A stretch of 64,000 nucleotides of DNA, taken from the NCBI GenBank assembly GCA_029582155.1, contig CM055901.1, positions 52,333,206 through 52,397,205 on the forward strand. Reading direction: 5' to 3'. The position numbers and the translations under genes are program-made. Below the pieces are notes generated by a model. It saw only the letters and a list, made by a program, of their open reading frames with translations. It did not search any database and was not told the origin of the DNA. Every line of letters starts with the position of its first letter. Positions within the stretch are counted from its first letter, which is position 1. Of this stretch, positions 1 through 9,900 are shown one piece after another. Origin of the DNA: Panopea generosa. Taxonomy: Eukaryota > Mollusca > Bivalvia > Adapedonta > Hiatellidae.

Positions 1-417
1 TTTTTTGCCTTACCCTCAGATTTGACTTTTACAAGTTTATGATTGACCATTGCTGTTGCCACAGGCCAGCTTTGTCAGCAACTTTACAGCTCGGATAACA
101 TAGATGAGTTGATATTATATATTGTTTATGATGTTTACACCAATTGTTATCAAACTTCTGCCATGGGCAACTTGTGTCCTGTCAGTGGCTAGACTCCCAG
201 CCACAGGCACAATATTTAGCTAATTGATTTATTTATTCAGAATTATCCTTATAAATTATATTGTTTTAAATTTACTAAACAAAACATGTAGCTATAGTAA
301 AATGTTTTGCCCATTATTCTGATGGCATATACAAGACATTTGATTACAATTTTGAGTCAAAGCAAAAGGAAAGAAAGTTCATTGTCCTCTGAAGCCATTG
401 TTTGTGATTTATTTCAG

Positions 418-495
418 TACCTGTGCAGAACATTCCCCATTGTTGATGACCATGTAAGAGATGCCATGGGAGATAACCTCTATGACCTGTTCATG
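418..495 (+). CDS. Unrecognised upstream gene, antepenultimate exon
   Basis: This exon has 26 codons and is bounded by TTTCAG and GTGAGT. It starts and ends in phase 0 and encodes YLCRTFPIVDDHVRDAMGDN plus LYDLFM. Confidence 0.7.
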
Positions 496-1352
496 GTGAG
501 TACTGGTTATCTTTCTTTACTCAATGTCTTTTATTTTGTAAGAATTCAATTGTTGATTTCTGTCATTTGTAACGTCTGTTTTTTTATTCAGTTCTTGTAG
601 ACTTATAATGAACCATACACTTTATACTGCAACAATCAGCATATTTTAAGAAACTGGATACCTATCTAAACTTAGTTCCTGTTAAAATGTGATTATACAG
701 AAATGTCAGTTGTATATAATATTTTGTACTGTTTGCGTTACAGTCCAATCCCGAGACATTGTACTTGAATATGAACCACGTTCAGGCTGATGTTCTTGTA
801 TCCAACAAACTTAATATCCCGAAATGTAAGTACAAAAATCATTCATTTCAAAATTTACATTACATAATATATAATCAAAGGTCTTAAATGTTCTCTCCCA
901 GTTTCCAAGTTGTTTTTTAACATCATAATATTGAATTCATAGGTTTTTATATTAAATTGAACAATATATCCGAATTGGTGTTAAACTTGCAAATCTTCTG
1001 ACTCCAAGAAAATAATGATTCTTAAGTCAGAATTTTGATGCTGGAATTTCTATGTTTATAAATCATAAAAGAAAGGTTTGTAAAATACTGTTAGAGATCT
1101 TATCCATTTAAAAAGTATTGAATTTAGTATATCAAGAGAAATTAGATATTTAATGTTTAAAGCTCCGTAATACTTAAAAAAAACTTTTCAGTTCCTTGAT
1201 TCTCTTAATCTTGCGTGGTGATATATAATATCTGGAGTTTCAAATTTGTGTGATAACATCATTTTTTTTATACTTGCATCCTATCTCATGATAATAAATC
1301 TATCCCAAGGTTGTTGCATATTTCTATTTCAGTGATTGAAAGGGTAGAATGA
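418..1352 (+). CDS. 3' end of an unrecognised multi-exon gene
   Basis: Three exons join in frame to give the C-terminal 59 or so residues of a protein whose start lies left of the window. The exons are 418-495 (phase 0, ends with ATG before GTGAGT), 744-825 (82 nt, ends after the first base of a codon) and 1333-1352 (completes a Leu codon, then Ile-Glu-Arg-Val-Glu and TGA). Acceptors are pyrimidine-rich TTTCAG, TTACAG and TTTCAG, and donors are GTGAGT and GTAAGT. The peptide is mixed charged and hydrophobic (for example FPIVDDHVRDAMGDNLYDLF and LNMNHVQADVLVSNKLNIPK), with no membrane segment or obvious repeat. I do not recognise the family. The matching splice phases and natural stop make a real terminal gene fragment likely. 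A possible AATAAA lies at 2148-2153. Confidence 0.7.
744..825 (+). CDS. Unrecognised upstream gene, penultimate exon
   Basis: 82 nt, bounded by TTACAG and GTAAGT. It begins Ser-Asn-Pro-Glu and ends one base into a codon, matching the phase of the next exon. Confidence 0.7.
1333..1352 (+). CDS. Unrecognised upstream gene, terminal coding exon
   Basis: After TTTCAG the reading is (T)TG ATT GAA AGG GTA GAA TGA, giving a Leu-Ile-Glu-Arg-Val-Glu C-terminus. It is very short, so it rests on phase compatibility and the acceptor alone. Confidence 0.55.
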
Positions 1353-2147
1353 AAGCTTACATTGTGTATGGTTGTGAAATATGGAACAAGTATACAAGAT
1401 ATAAATTGCTGTACAGATGGCTTCTGCTGACATGCCTCCTTTAACATGGAATGGTTGTTGACTGATTAATTGCATTTAAGGTGTATCATGATGAATAATG
1501 ACTATGGACAGAGATTGATGATAAAGTGTCAGATATTAATCATGAGTGTGCATAGTGATTGCTATATCATTTACTTTGTCATGTAAAATCAGTTGTCATT
1601 CATACTTGGATGTTTTATCAAACACTTTAAGTTCTTTATTTGCTGCTATTTATTACATAGAATACTGCAGAGAATAAATGATAAAAAGCATGCTTGAAAT
1701 ACAAAAAACGCAATTTATGGATATAAGTGATGCTGGACTTCTGGTCTTGGAGATGTCAATAAGTTCCCAATAAACATGATCAGATGTCAAATAATTTCTA
1801 CCCTGGTTCTGTTATTTTGCCAGAAAATAATATAAGTTTTTCAAAAGAAAAAAAATATTTGAAAAGCACATTAATGTACAATTGTCCTTAAGCCAGTGCA
1901 GTTGTAGCTACACTCATTGCATTTGTTGGAGGGTGTTCTAACATTAGATTGTATTTTACACTCTGACAAACAATATCATGTGCAAAAAAAAAAAGTTATA
2001 TTTCATTGATGCATGATATATTTGGTTGACCTTTGGTGAACTGTCACTTGAGCAAATTGTTTAACATAGTAAGACTGTGATATTTTGTTATATTGTATGA
2101 AATTTAATAGTTTGTTTTATATGTACAATGTATATTGACTATTTATA

Positions 2148-2153
2148 AATAAA
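2148..2153 (+). terminator. Candidate poly(A) signal of the upstream gene
   Basis: AATAAA in an AT-rich context about 800 bp after the TGA stop. Another AATAAA-like string occurs near 1673, so the true site is uncertain. Confidence 0.3.
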
Positions 2154-2224
2154 TGTGATACCTGCATATCTTTTCTTTTTATGACCAAATACAGTTTGTG
2201 TGGACATAATATGTTGAATGAATT

Positions 2225-2763
2225 GCATTTTTTTCTGTCCTTTCATTTGTTTGCCAGTCTGTTATTGCATCTCAGATGTTATTCTTTTAACTACTGAAAT
2301 GATTTCCATGAAACTTAACACAAAATTTGAGGAGAACAAGTAAGAGCAACAATTTTATACATGTACATCAAAGGTTGTGGTAACACTTGAAAGTCAAACC
2401 TTTATTATTAAAAGTTCATACTTTGGCCGTAACAGTGATTCTAACAAGGGGCATTCCATTGAACTCGTACAGATTCTAATACTTGACAAGGTTTGAAGTG
2501 TGCAGTATTCAAGCTTGTATTTTCAAGGTCAATGTCACACTTAAATGTGAAAAGTTTTGACTGCACTTCTGTTTATGGCTTATCCTAAGCTTTTAGACTA
2601 CAGAGGAACATTTCATTAATTTTTACTCAAATGTGAAAGAATTTATAATAGTCCTACTATAATAATATTGAGTTGTGTCCCTTGAATTATCAACTTCATT
2701 TCACTGGATACAGTCTCCCATGGCATAGGTGAGCAATTTAGGTCCTCGTGGTCCTCTTCTTAA
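2225..2763 (+). repeat. Decayed interspersed repeat (family R1-like end)
   Basis: The stretch contains phrases typical of a recurrent bivalve repeat (ATGAAACTTAACACAAA). It ends with AGGTGAGCAATTTAGGTCC and a GGTCCTCGTGGTCC-type terminal hairpin followed by TCTTCTT. The same terminal architecture recurs at 25290-25324 and 54790-54822. It is strongly diverged. Confidence 0.5.
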
Positions 2764-4457
2764 ACGTAAAAGTTCAAAAAGTAATAATTAAAGATTATTA
2801 TCTCGATGTGTTTTCCTTAGGTGTTAGCAGTATGTTGGCGTATGTCCTGATAACAATTATATGGCCATTTGCATCCCATGGTACTCAATTCATCCAGAAT
2901 TCCATGAAGATGTGATGAGCAATTTTCATGACCCATGAAAAATTGATAAGAATGCAGTGAATAATATACATAACCTAAAATCAACGCTTTCACCAGGTGA
3001 AATTTCACTTTGACCTTGTTACATAAATTTTATGAACCTGTCAGTTTTAAGCCCTGGACACTGCGAGCTGGGACGTAGTTGGAACTTTTCTCTCCACAGA
3101 GCTCCAGTACACTGTGCTGCCCCAGCTAAAAGCCTTAAAATTGCCCTCTGGGACCTGTTGACATTTTATGTTTTTCAAGTATTGTGAGGTTTCACATCGT
3201 CTGATACCTATGGGTGTCAGTTCCAATACTCTCCATACATCATTCATGGGAAATAATGCTAGCTCTGTGTCTTTTTATTTGAACAGAACAGAACAAAATA
3301 CAGCTAACACTAATGTCTTATCAAAATGGCATTTGCATGAAACTAGCATTGCGATTGGATTGCGTACCATTCATGAAATCGTGAAGGAACCCATCATATC
3401 GCTGCATTGTAGCTGGGTAGAAACGACACAAACCTAGTGTAATATCCCACAGGTGATAAATCATCATGGAGAGTATCAGAATGGATTACACATGAGTATC
3501 CAATGATGGAGATTCCATTGCCCTGGTAAAATATGGATAAACACTGCACAAGCTCCAATACTCCCTTACAAGAGCTACCACTATACTAAGAGGCACCACG
3601 ACTTTAGCTTGAAGTAAAACTCCTGCACCTTCAGATGTGGCTGCATTATAGTCCACTTCAACTTGACTGTTTTCCACTAGGTCTTAGTATAAAGTGAATG
3701 AAGAGCTTTAAAGGAATATATCAGGATTTTTTTAAATTTTAAAACTGGCTAAAATCTTTTTTTTTTACAATACACCTAGTCTATCACAGAACCAAATTTT
3801 GGTTAGATCAGGAGGAGTTGTGTTTCCAAGATTCAGAAAACGCCATTTGTGTCACCTGAAATTTAGACAAGTGCATGTAGTTGCCTTTCTCTGTTTCTGA
3901 TTAAAACATATCAAAATAATATATTAAAAAGGACTTTCCTAACTTGGGCTACGCGCTTATGTTAGACTAAAATAGATTTCGCACTTTAAATGACAACATA
4001 TTTTGTGACAAACTAAATGAGTCGCATGATTTCATTTTGATTTCAATTTGGTCAGTTATACTGGTTAACATGTACTGGTAGTAAAAATTGTTTCATCTTA
4101 GAAAGAGTCAGAATGACAATGCAAAGGTTGTCAAACAGTATTTAAGTAATATCTATTTTCAGAATGAGGTTTTTGTTTTATGTTTATCACTCCAATTTAC
4201 ATATCAATTATGCCACATTATGGTGATCTGACATAGTAATTTATTCGTTTTATTGTTATGAACAAGGACTTGAATAACTCTATATAAGTCCTTGTTATTA
4301 ATGATAATGATGTGCTTTTCTTTTTTTGTTTATTAGTTAATTTTGATAAATAACTTATTTTTAAAGACATTTTAAGTGTTTTATCTTGATATATATTCAC
4401 TTTAATAACAAAATGCTTGCGAACAATGATAATAGGTTTGATAGCGACATTAAAAGT

Positions 4458-4466
4458 AAAAAAAAA
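4458..4466 (-). terminator. RNA polymerase III terminator of tRNA-Cys
   Basis: Nine A residues on the plus strand, read as T9 on the transcribed minus strand, two bases past the tRNA discriminator position. Confidence 0.8.
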
Positions 4467-4468
4467 TC

Positions 4469-4540
4469 AGGGGACACCCGGGTTCGAACCGGGGACCTCT
4501 CGATCTGCAGTCGAATGCTCTACCACTGAGCTATATCCCC
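4469..4540 (-). tRNA. tRNA-Cys (anticodon GCA)
   Basis: On the minus strand the 72 nt fold as a complete intronless tRNA. The 7-bp acceptor stem GGGGATA pairs with TGTCCCC (one G-T pair). The D arm is GCTC-AGTGGTA-GAGC, the anticodon arm TTCGA-CTGCAGA-TCGAG has GCA at the anticodon, the variable loop is short, and the T arm is CCCGG-TTCGAAC-CCGGG. The discriminator base is U, as expected for Cys. The internal A and B boxes (GGTTCGAACCC) are intact, and a T9 run (minus strand) lies two bases after the 3' end. Unlike the tRNA-like SINE heads elsewhere in the window, there is no SINE body attached, so this looks like a working gene. Confidence 0.95.
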
Positions 4541-4727
4541 AACTGATGTTACTGAGAAAGTTGTATGTATTTATATAAAAAGCTCTTTGCTTTTAACATT
4601 TCATAATACAAACAATTATGATTTACAATGATATTTTTATTTCTTTAACATCTTAAATAAGTGTTTATTTTGTTAATACATTTGTATCTGTTTCTTTAAT
4701 CACTTATTCATTTTTCATTTACTTGAG

Positions 4728-4742
4728 GTAACCATTAGAAAC
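4728..4742 (+). promoter_or_regulatory. X-box-like RFX site upstream of DNAI3
   Basis: GTAACC-ATT-AGAAAC matches the RFX X-box layout (GTNRCC, 1-3 nt spacer, RGYAAC) with one mismatch, in the right half. It lies about 25-40 bp upstream of a YY1-like start motif and the probable first exon of a ciliary dynein gene. RFX factors are known to drive axonemal genes through such promoter-proximal sites. The location supports function, which remains inferred. Confidence 0.5.
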
Positions 4743-4759
4743 GTGTTTAACAATATCCG

Positions 4760-4838
4760 GGCATTTCCAAGATGGCGACTCTGTAACCAAAACATTGGAT
4801 TACAATTTTTCTAATACGTAATTTAATTGACTGAACAG
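4760..4838 (+). other. DNAI3: Probable noncoding first exon of DNAI3
   Basis: The start codon of DNAI3 lies six bases after an acceptor (TTTTCAG ends at 6917), so at least one 5' UTR exon must lie upstream. The best candidate starts near the YY1-like motif and ends at CTGAACAG before GTAAAT (donor at 4839). The left edge is approximate. The resulting 5' UTR intron would be 4839-6917. Confidence 0.5.
4767..4777 (+). promoter_or_regulatory. YY1-like initiator motif (CCAAGATGGCG)
   Basis: AAGATGGCG is the core of the YY1 motif often found just downstream of transcription starts. Here it begins a stretch that ends in a good splice donor (GAACAG followed by GTAAATG at 4839). Its ATG opens a tiny uORF (ATG GCG ACT CTG TAA, 4772-4786). 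Confidence 0.5.
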
Positions 4839-6917
4839 GTAAATGCACAGCAAATAAAAAAACCCCGTAAAGGCTTGTTTTTTATTTAATCTTTTAGTAG
4901 AATAATGTTAAATATCCCGTAGATTGTTATTGTTTCATGCAGATTTCATTCCTGAAATTGACACCCCACCCACTGTTACCCTGCATAAACGGGCACCTGT
5001 TCCAAATAACAGTAGTCGTGCTACTTCTTCATCTACACTGGCAGTTTGATTTGTGAAAAGTTCAGTTTAAACATTTATATAGACATATATGTACAAATAA
5101 CAACTTTCTGGAGTTTCAGAAGAATATAAGGTTTTAAACTTATTTACTTTACTTCAATTGTGAAACATGTTCTTACAGTTTAGACATATCACATTTGAAG
5201 TCGTCCTGGGTAGAACCAGTACTAAGCACATGCAGCAATGTGTCTTGCTCAAGGACACAACACATAGTCGTGGCTGAGGATAAAACTTATGATGTATTTC
5301 TCACTATGTCTATTTTTCAGTTTACATAAAACCTTCACTAAAGCTATGTTTGTTTACGAATATTTATTCCAACATCATCAGCGGAAAACTGATGCATAAC
5401 AGCTCCAGGCATGACCTGTGCATATCAGAAATTATAGATGTTCCCGCAGAGTACCCTTCTTATAGAAATTTGTTAAAAAATGAGTTTGAAATTATAATAG
5501 GACCACATGTTAAATGTAGAATGAAAATAAGTGAATAGTTGACAAGGTTTGTCAGAAGAAGTAGATAGGAAGGAGTAGATATATAAAGATTCATTAATAA
5601 AGTTTACATTCAAAAAGGTGTTTTTAAATCAGTGTTTTGCTTGGTTACTATGTAAATTTTTTTAAATAATATTAGAAAAAAAATAAACAACCTCATACTG
5701 TTAAGTGAATTGACATTGTTATGGAATAAATCCATTGAGAAATATTCACTCAAGGCAAGTGTAGTTTTATCTCCTTTCATCAATTTGTACTTCTACATCC
5801 TCGCGTCATCGTTACATTATCCAGTCATGTGATCGAAAATCTGGTGACGCAATTTTATTGGAAGTATAATTGGGATACCGTGATCTAACATGATTGGTGA
5901 AGGCAATGGGCATGTATTTGTTATCATTTGGTAGAAAATTATTATTTTTATAGTTATTGAAACATTATATAGAGGCATTTAGTGTCAACATCCGTTTTAC
6001 ATTGAAATATTTAATGGCGATTCTTAAGTGATCGAAAAATTGGTAAACCTATCATATACTGGTTATACCTATTACTGCAAGCCTAAATTAATAATAAACA
6101 TTAATAAAGTTATTTTATTGTCCTGAATAGTCCTTTTAAAAGTTATTTCAGGTTAATAAATTGCTGGAAAATCAGTGTTTATTTATGATATGCAGTCAGC
6201 CATTTTGATTTTTTCCTAGTATACATATTACCGCAAATTCGCCATTCAGAGCGCTAAAAATGGTGTCATCATGAAAAATACTGGTACTGAACTAAAGTTC
6301 CAAATAAAATGAAACACATTCTTTATGAAAAATATAATTAAAGATTCAGATCAACATGAACAGTGATTTTGTACACTTAAGAATTTTTGTACCTACTCTT
6401 GTTTTGCTGAAAAGAGGGCACAGAAATGTTGACCCTCTCCCAAAAAATCTTACTGGTGTAAAGTACTTTAAATGCACCCATCCATTTCAATTGTCACACT
6501 GTCTGCAAGTAATAAATTCTAAGTGCATATGCAAGATAATGTTATTTTACTGCCATTCATGGTAATATGTATGTTGCGGTATTAGGTATATAAGGGATAT
6601 ATAACATACAAATGAATTAAACTACAAGTTATCCTGATGTTACTGATTTTCATGCACATAAGGAAATACTATTGTTGTGTGTGATAAATACATGTCAAAC
6701 TATTCTACAACCCTTAATCTTTTAAATCACTCCAAATTGAACCAATCTGTCAACATTTAGTTTAAAATATATTATTCTCTCATCTGCTCTCTCTATCGAG
6801 TTTACTGTTGATCGCCATGTTGAACCTGTTTCACTGTGTCTGATTTTTAATGGTATATTTACTGTAGATGTAATGAATCAACAGCACAATTTAGTCACAT
6901 TTATTTGAAATTTTCAG
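4839..6917 (+). other. DNAI3: Probable 5' UTR intron of DNAI3
   Basis: AT-rich noncoding sequence. It holds a truncated, minus-oriented tRNA-derived SINE tail near 5203-5290 and otherwise no recognisable gene. Small ORFs at 5350-5538 and 6356-6565 lack coding character. Confidence 0.45.
5203..5290 (-). repeat. SINE fragment (5' truncated)
   Basis: It contains the body motifs TAGAACCAGTACTAAGCA and GTGTCTTGCTCAAGGACAC, which are shared with the tRNA-headed SINEs at 18906-19026 and 62418-62600. The tRNA-like head is missing. Confidence 0.5.
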
Positions 6918-6923
6918 TTCAAA

Positions 6924-6989
6924 ATGTCAGACACAGAGGCCAAGGATGTTTCTGAAAAGGAAAAGGACAACTCAGAGGAAAAAGAAAAG
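6924..6989 (+). CDS. DNAI3: DNAI3 coding exon 1 (start)
   Basis: Starts with ATG six bases after a TTTTCAG acceptor and encodes 22 acidic/Lys-rich residues beginning MSDTEAKD. The donor is GTACAA and the exon ends in phase 0. The context TCAAAATG has A at -3, and no earlier in-frame ATG lies in the exon. Confidence 0.85.
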
Positions 6990-9900
6990 GTACAAACTTC
7001 ATTATATTGTATTATATATATTCAATGATTTATTGTTTTTATATGTTTACAATATAGATAATTGTAAGAGGATGAAATCGTAATTTATTTTCAATGTTTG
7101 TGTGTATATGTGTCAATGTTGGTTGTTTCATACCACTACACTTTCATACAACAGTAAAAACGGTTTACTCAGTCAGCATACACGCGCAAACATGAAATAC
7201 TCTTGATCGGAATACTTGCGAAATTAGCTTTGACAGGACACGTACATGCCTAAAATGGGTTTAAATAGAAGGTCAAAGTTTTAATAAAATTCTGAACCCC
7301 ATTATTATATTCTCAAAATAAAATATACTGCAAATGATATCAACTTATATTAAGAACAATTTCTTCTTAATAAAACAAAAATGTTTCGTGTTGGGCCTGT
7401 AACTTTGTCATGCTTTGATGGATTTTGTTAATACTTGCTACAAATGATCAACATAATGTCACAATGTGTTGAGAGTAAGACCCACATCCATCCCTCAAAG
7501 GTCAAGGTCACACTTTGAGTTTGATTGACATCACATTGAGTCTGTGTTAGATTTCGTATCCGGCCTGTAAAGTTGTCATGCATAGATAGATTTTATTAAT
7601 ACCTGTTACAAATGATCAACATAACATGATGATGTGTCCCACATAAACCCAGACTCCCACTTCAAAGGTCAAGGTCACAATTAAACTTTGACTATTTGAG
7701 ATTTTGTGTCTGGTCTGTATTCAAAAATTCTTGGTTCAGATCACCAGCATGACATGATGACGTGTCAGGCGTAAGACCCACACCTTATAGGTCAAGGTCA
7801 CACTTTGAGTTTGTTTGACAACAGCATGAGTCTGTATGAGATTTCGTGTTCTGCCTGTAACTTTGTCATGCATAGATGGATTTTGTAAATACTTGCTACA
7901 AAGGATCAACATAACATGACGATTAGTTGCGCATAACACCCAGACACCCACTTCAAATGTCATGGTCACAATTTAACTTTGTTTTATGATACTTTCAGTC
8001 TGTGTGAGATATCATGTCCGGTCTTTAACTTTGTCACCTATGGATGAATTTAAAAAACACTTGGATCAGTAGATCAACTTGACATGATGATTGTATCATG
8101 CAAGAGCCAGAACCTTTCCTCAAAGGTCACGGTCACACTTTCAATTTGTTTGATATTTTGTGTCTGGTCTGTAACTTTGTCTTTAACTTGGCTCAGTTGA
8201 TCAGATGACATGATGATGTGTCGCATGTGAGACTCAGACCTGTACCTCAAAGGTCAAGGTCACACTTTGAGTTTGTTTGACATCACTTTGAGTCTGTATG
8301 AGATTTTCGTGTCCGGCCTGTATAGACAGATTTTGTTAATACTTGCTACAAATGATCAACATAACATGACAACGTGTTGTGTGTAACACCCAGACTCCCA
8401 CTTCAAAGGTCACAATTTAACATTGTTTGACGACATTTTGAGTCTGTGAGATTTCATGTTCGGTCAGTATCTTTGTCACCTATAGATAAAATTCAAAAAC
8501 ACTTGGCTCAGTTGATCAACATGACATGATGAAGGGTTGCATGTAAGACGTAGAATTATTCCTCAAAGGTCAAGGTCACACTTTCAATTCGTGTCTGGTA
8601 TGTAACTTTGTCTGTAACTTGGCTCAATTAATCAAGATGACATGACCATGTATCCGCGTAAGACTCAAACTCGTACCTCAAAGGTCAATGTCACACTTTG
8701 AGTTTGTTCGACAATTCTTTGAGTCTTTTTTACATGGAGGATTTTAAGATAGCTTCACACAAGTTAACAACATGTCATGATGATGTGTCACTTTCATTTA
8801 CCTGTAGAAATGTCCAGACCTTTACATCAGATGTCAAAGTCAAGAAAAAACATGAAATTGCTTGTCTAGTCAGAAATATCAGTCCATGACTCTTGATATA
8901 TTTATGGACACATCGCTATTATAAAACGTATCATTATTTTTACAGACCCTTTGGGGGGCATGCAACACTTACCAGTGGCATTTCTTGTTTATATATGTAT
9001 TTTAATTTGTTCCCATGATAATCCAATTAGAATTGTTACTATCACAAAAAACATTTCCTCTCAAATGTTTATATGTCCATTTGTTGTCAGTAGAGCGATT
9101 CAGGTACTCTTGGACCTCATGTTTTTCAGTACTATCATGATTACGAAACCTGACTTGTCTTAAAATATGAATCTGCATATATTTAACATGAAAATATAGT
9201 TAATTATGTATCCAAAGTTGGAGAGTAAGATTGCTAATAATTTGTCTACTTATGTGACTTTGATTTACAGGATACAACTAAGTCTCCAAAAAAGACACCT
9301 CCCAGTTCTGGTAAAGGCAGTGCCAAAAAAGCAGGAAGTCCCAAAAGTGGGAGAGCCACACCTAAAAGTCCAGGTTCGAAATCTGGGGCGCCAGGAAGGG
9401 GAACACCAAAAGGTACATGTACAATGTATTATGAGATTTAAAAATTATATTTTACTCACATTTTTAAAATACATTATAGCAATTGTGAAGTATTGCAAAT
9501 ACATTTGTTACAAAATTGTTTTCTGCATGGTTAAGGAATGTAAAATGTTGCAAAAATTCATCCTGAAATTAGTATTTTATTGTTTGATAAATCCACCAAC
9601 TTATTAGACACATAAAAAGGTTATGAGATAATTGCATAAAAAAAAGCGAATTTTAAAAGTTAAAATTTAAAACAAATCAGAATATGTTCTTTATTTATAT
9701 CTGTTAAAAGCAGGCATGATAATGTGCATACAAATGAAATTTTGTAACATACTACATGTTTCTTGTATTAAAATTGATTTCAGTAAATACGAGAGAATAA
9801 TCTTGATTTAAAATTGGTAAAAAATCAGTAAAATTGAATACATGTACAAATTGTTTATGTATTCAATTTTAATGAATATAAAAGTATGTGCAACTTTAAA

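Larger units (their letters stand above)
1353..4468 (+). other. 3' flank of the upstream gene and intergenic DNA
   Basis: AT-rich sequence without a convincing gene. It probably holds the upstream gene's 3' UTR (candidate AATAAA at 2148-2153). It also holds an old interspersed repeat (about 2225-2763) and unassigned, partly GC-richer sequence around 3040-3680 that encodes only short random ORFs on both strands. Confidence 0.5.

Noticed and set aside
3047-3677. Short frames on both strands in a GC-richer stretch
   Set aside because: Frames overlap on opposite strands, lack splice logic or known domains, and are best seen as chance or decayed repeat.
9206-9607. 133-codon plus-strand frame across DNAI3 exon 2
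   Set aside because: It reads exon 2 in another frame and runs through the donor. The exon frame joining exons 1 and 3 is the Lys/Ser/Pro-rich one.
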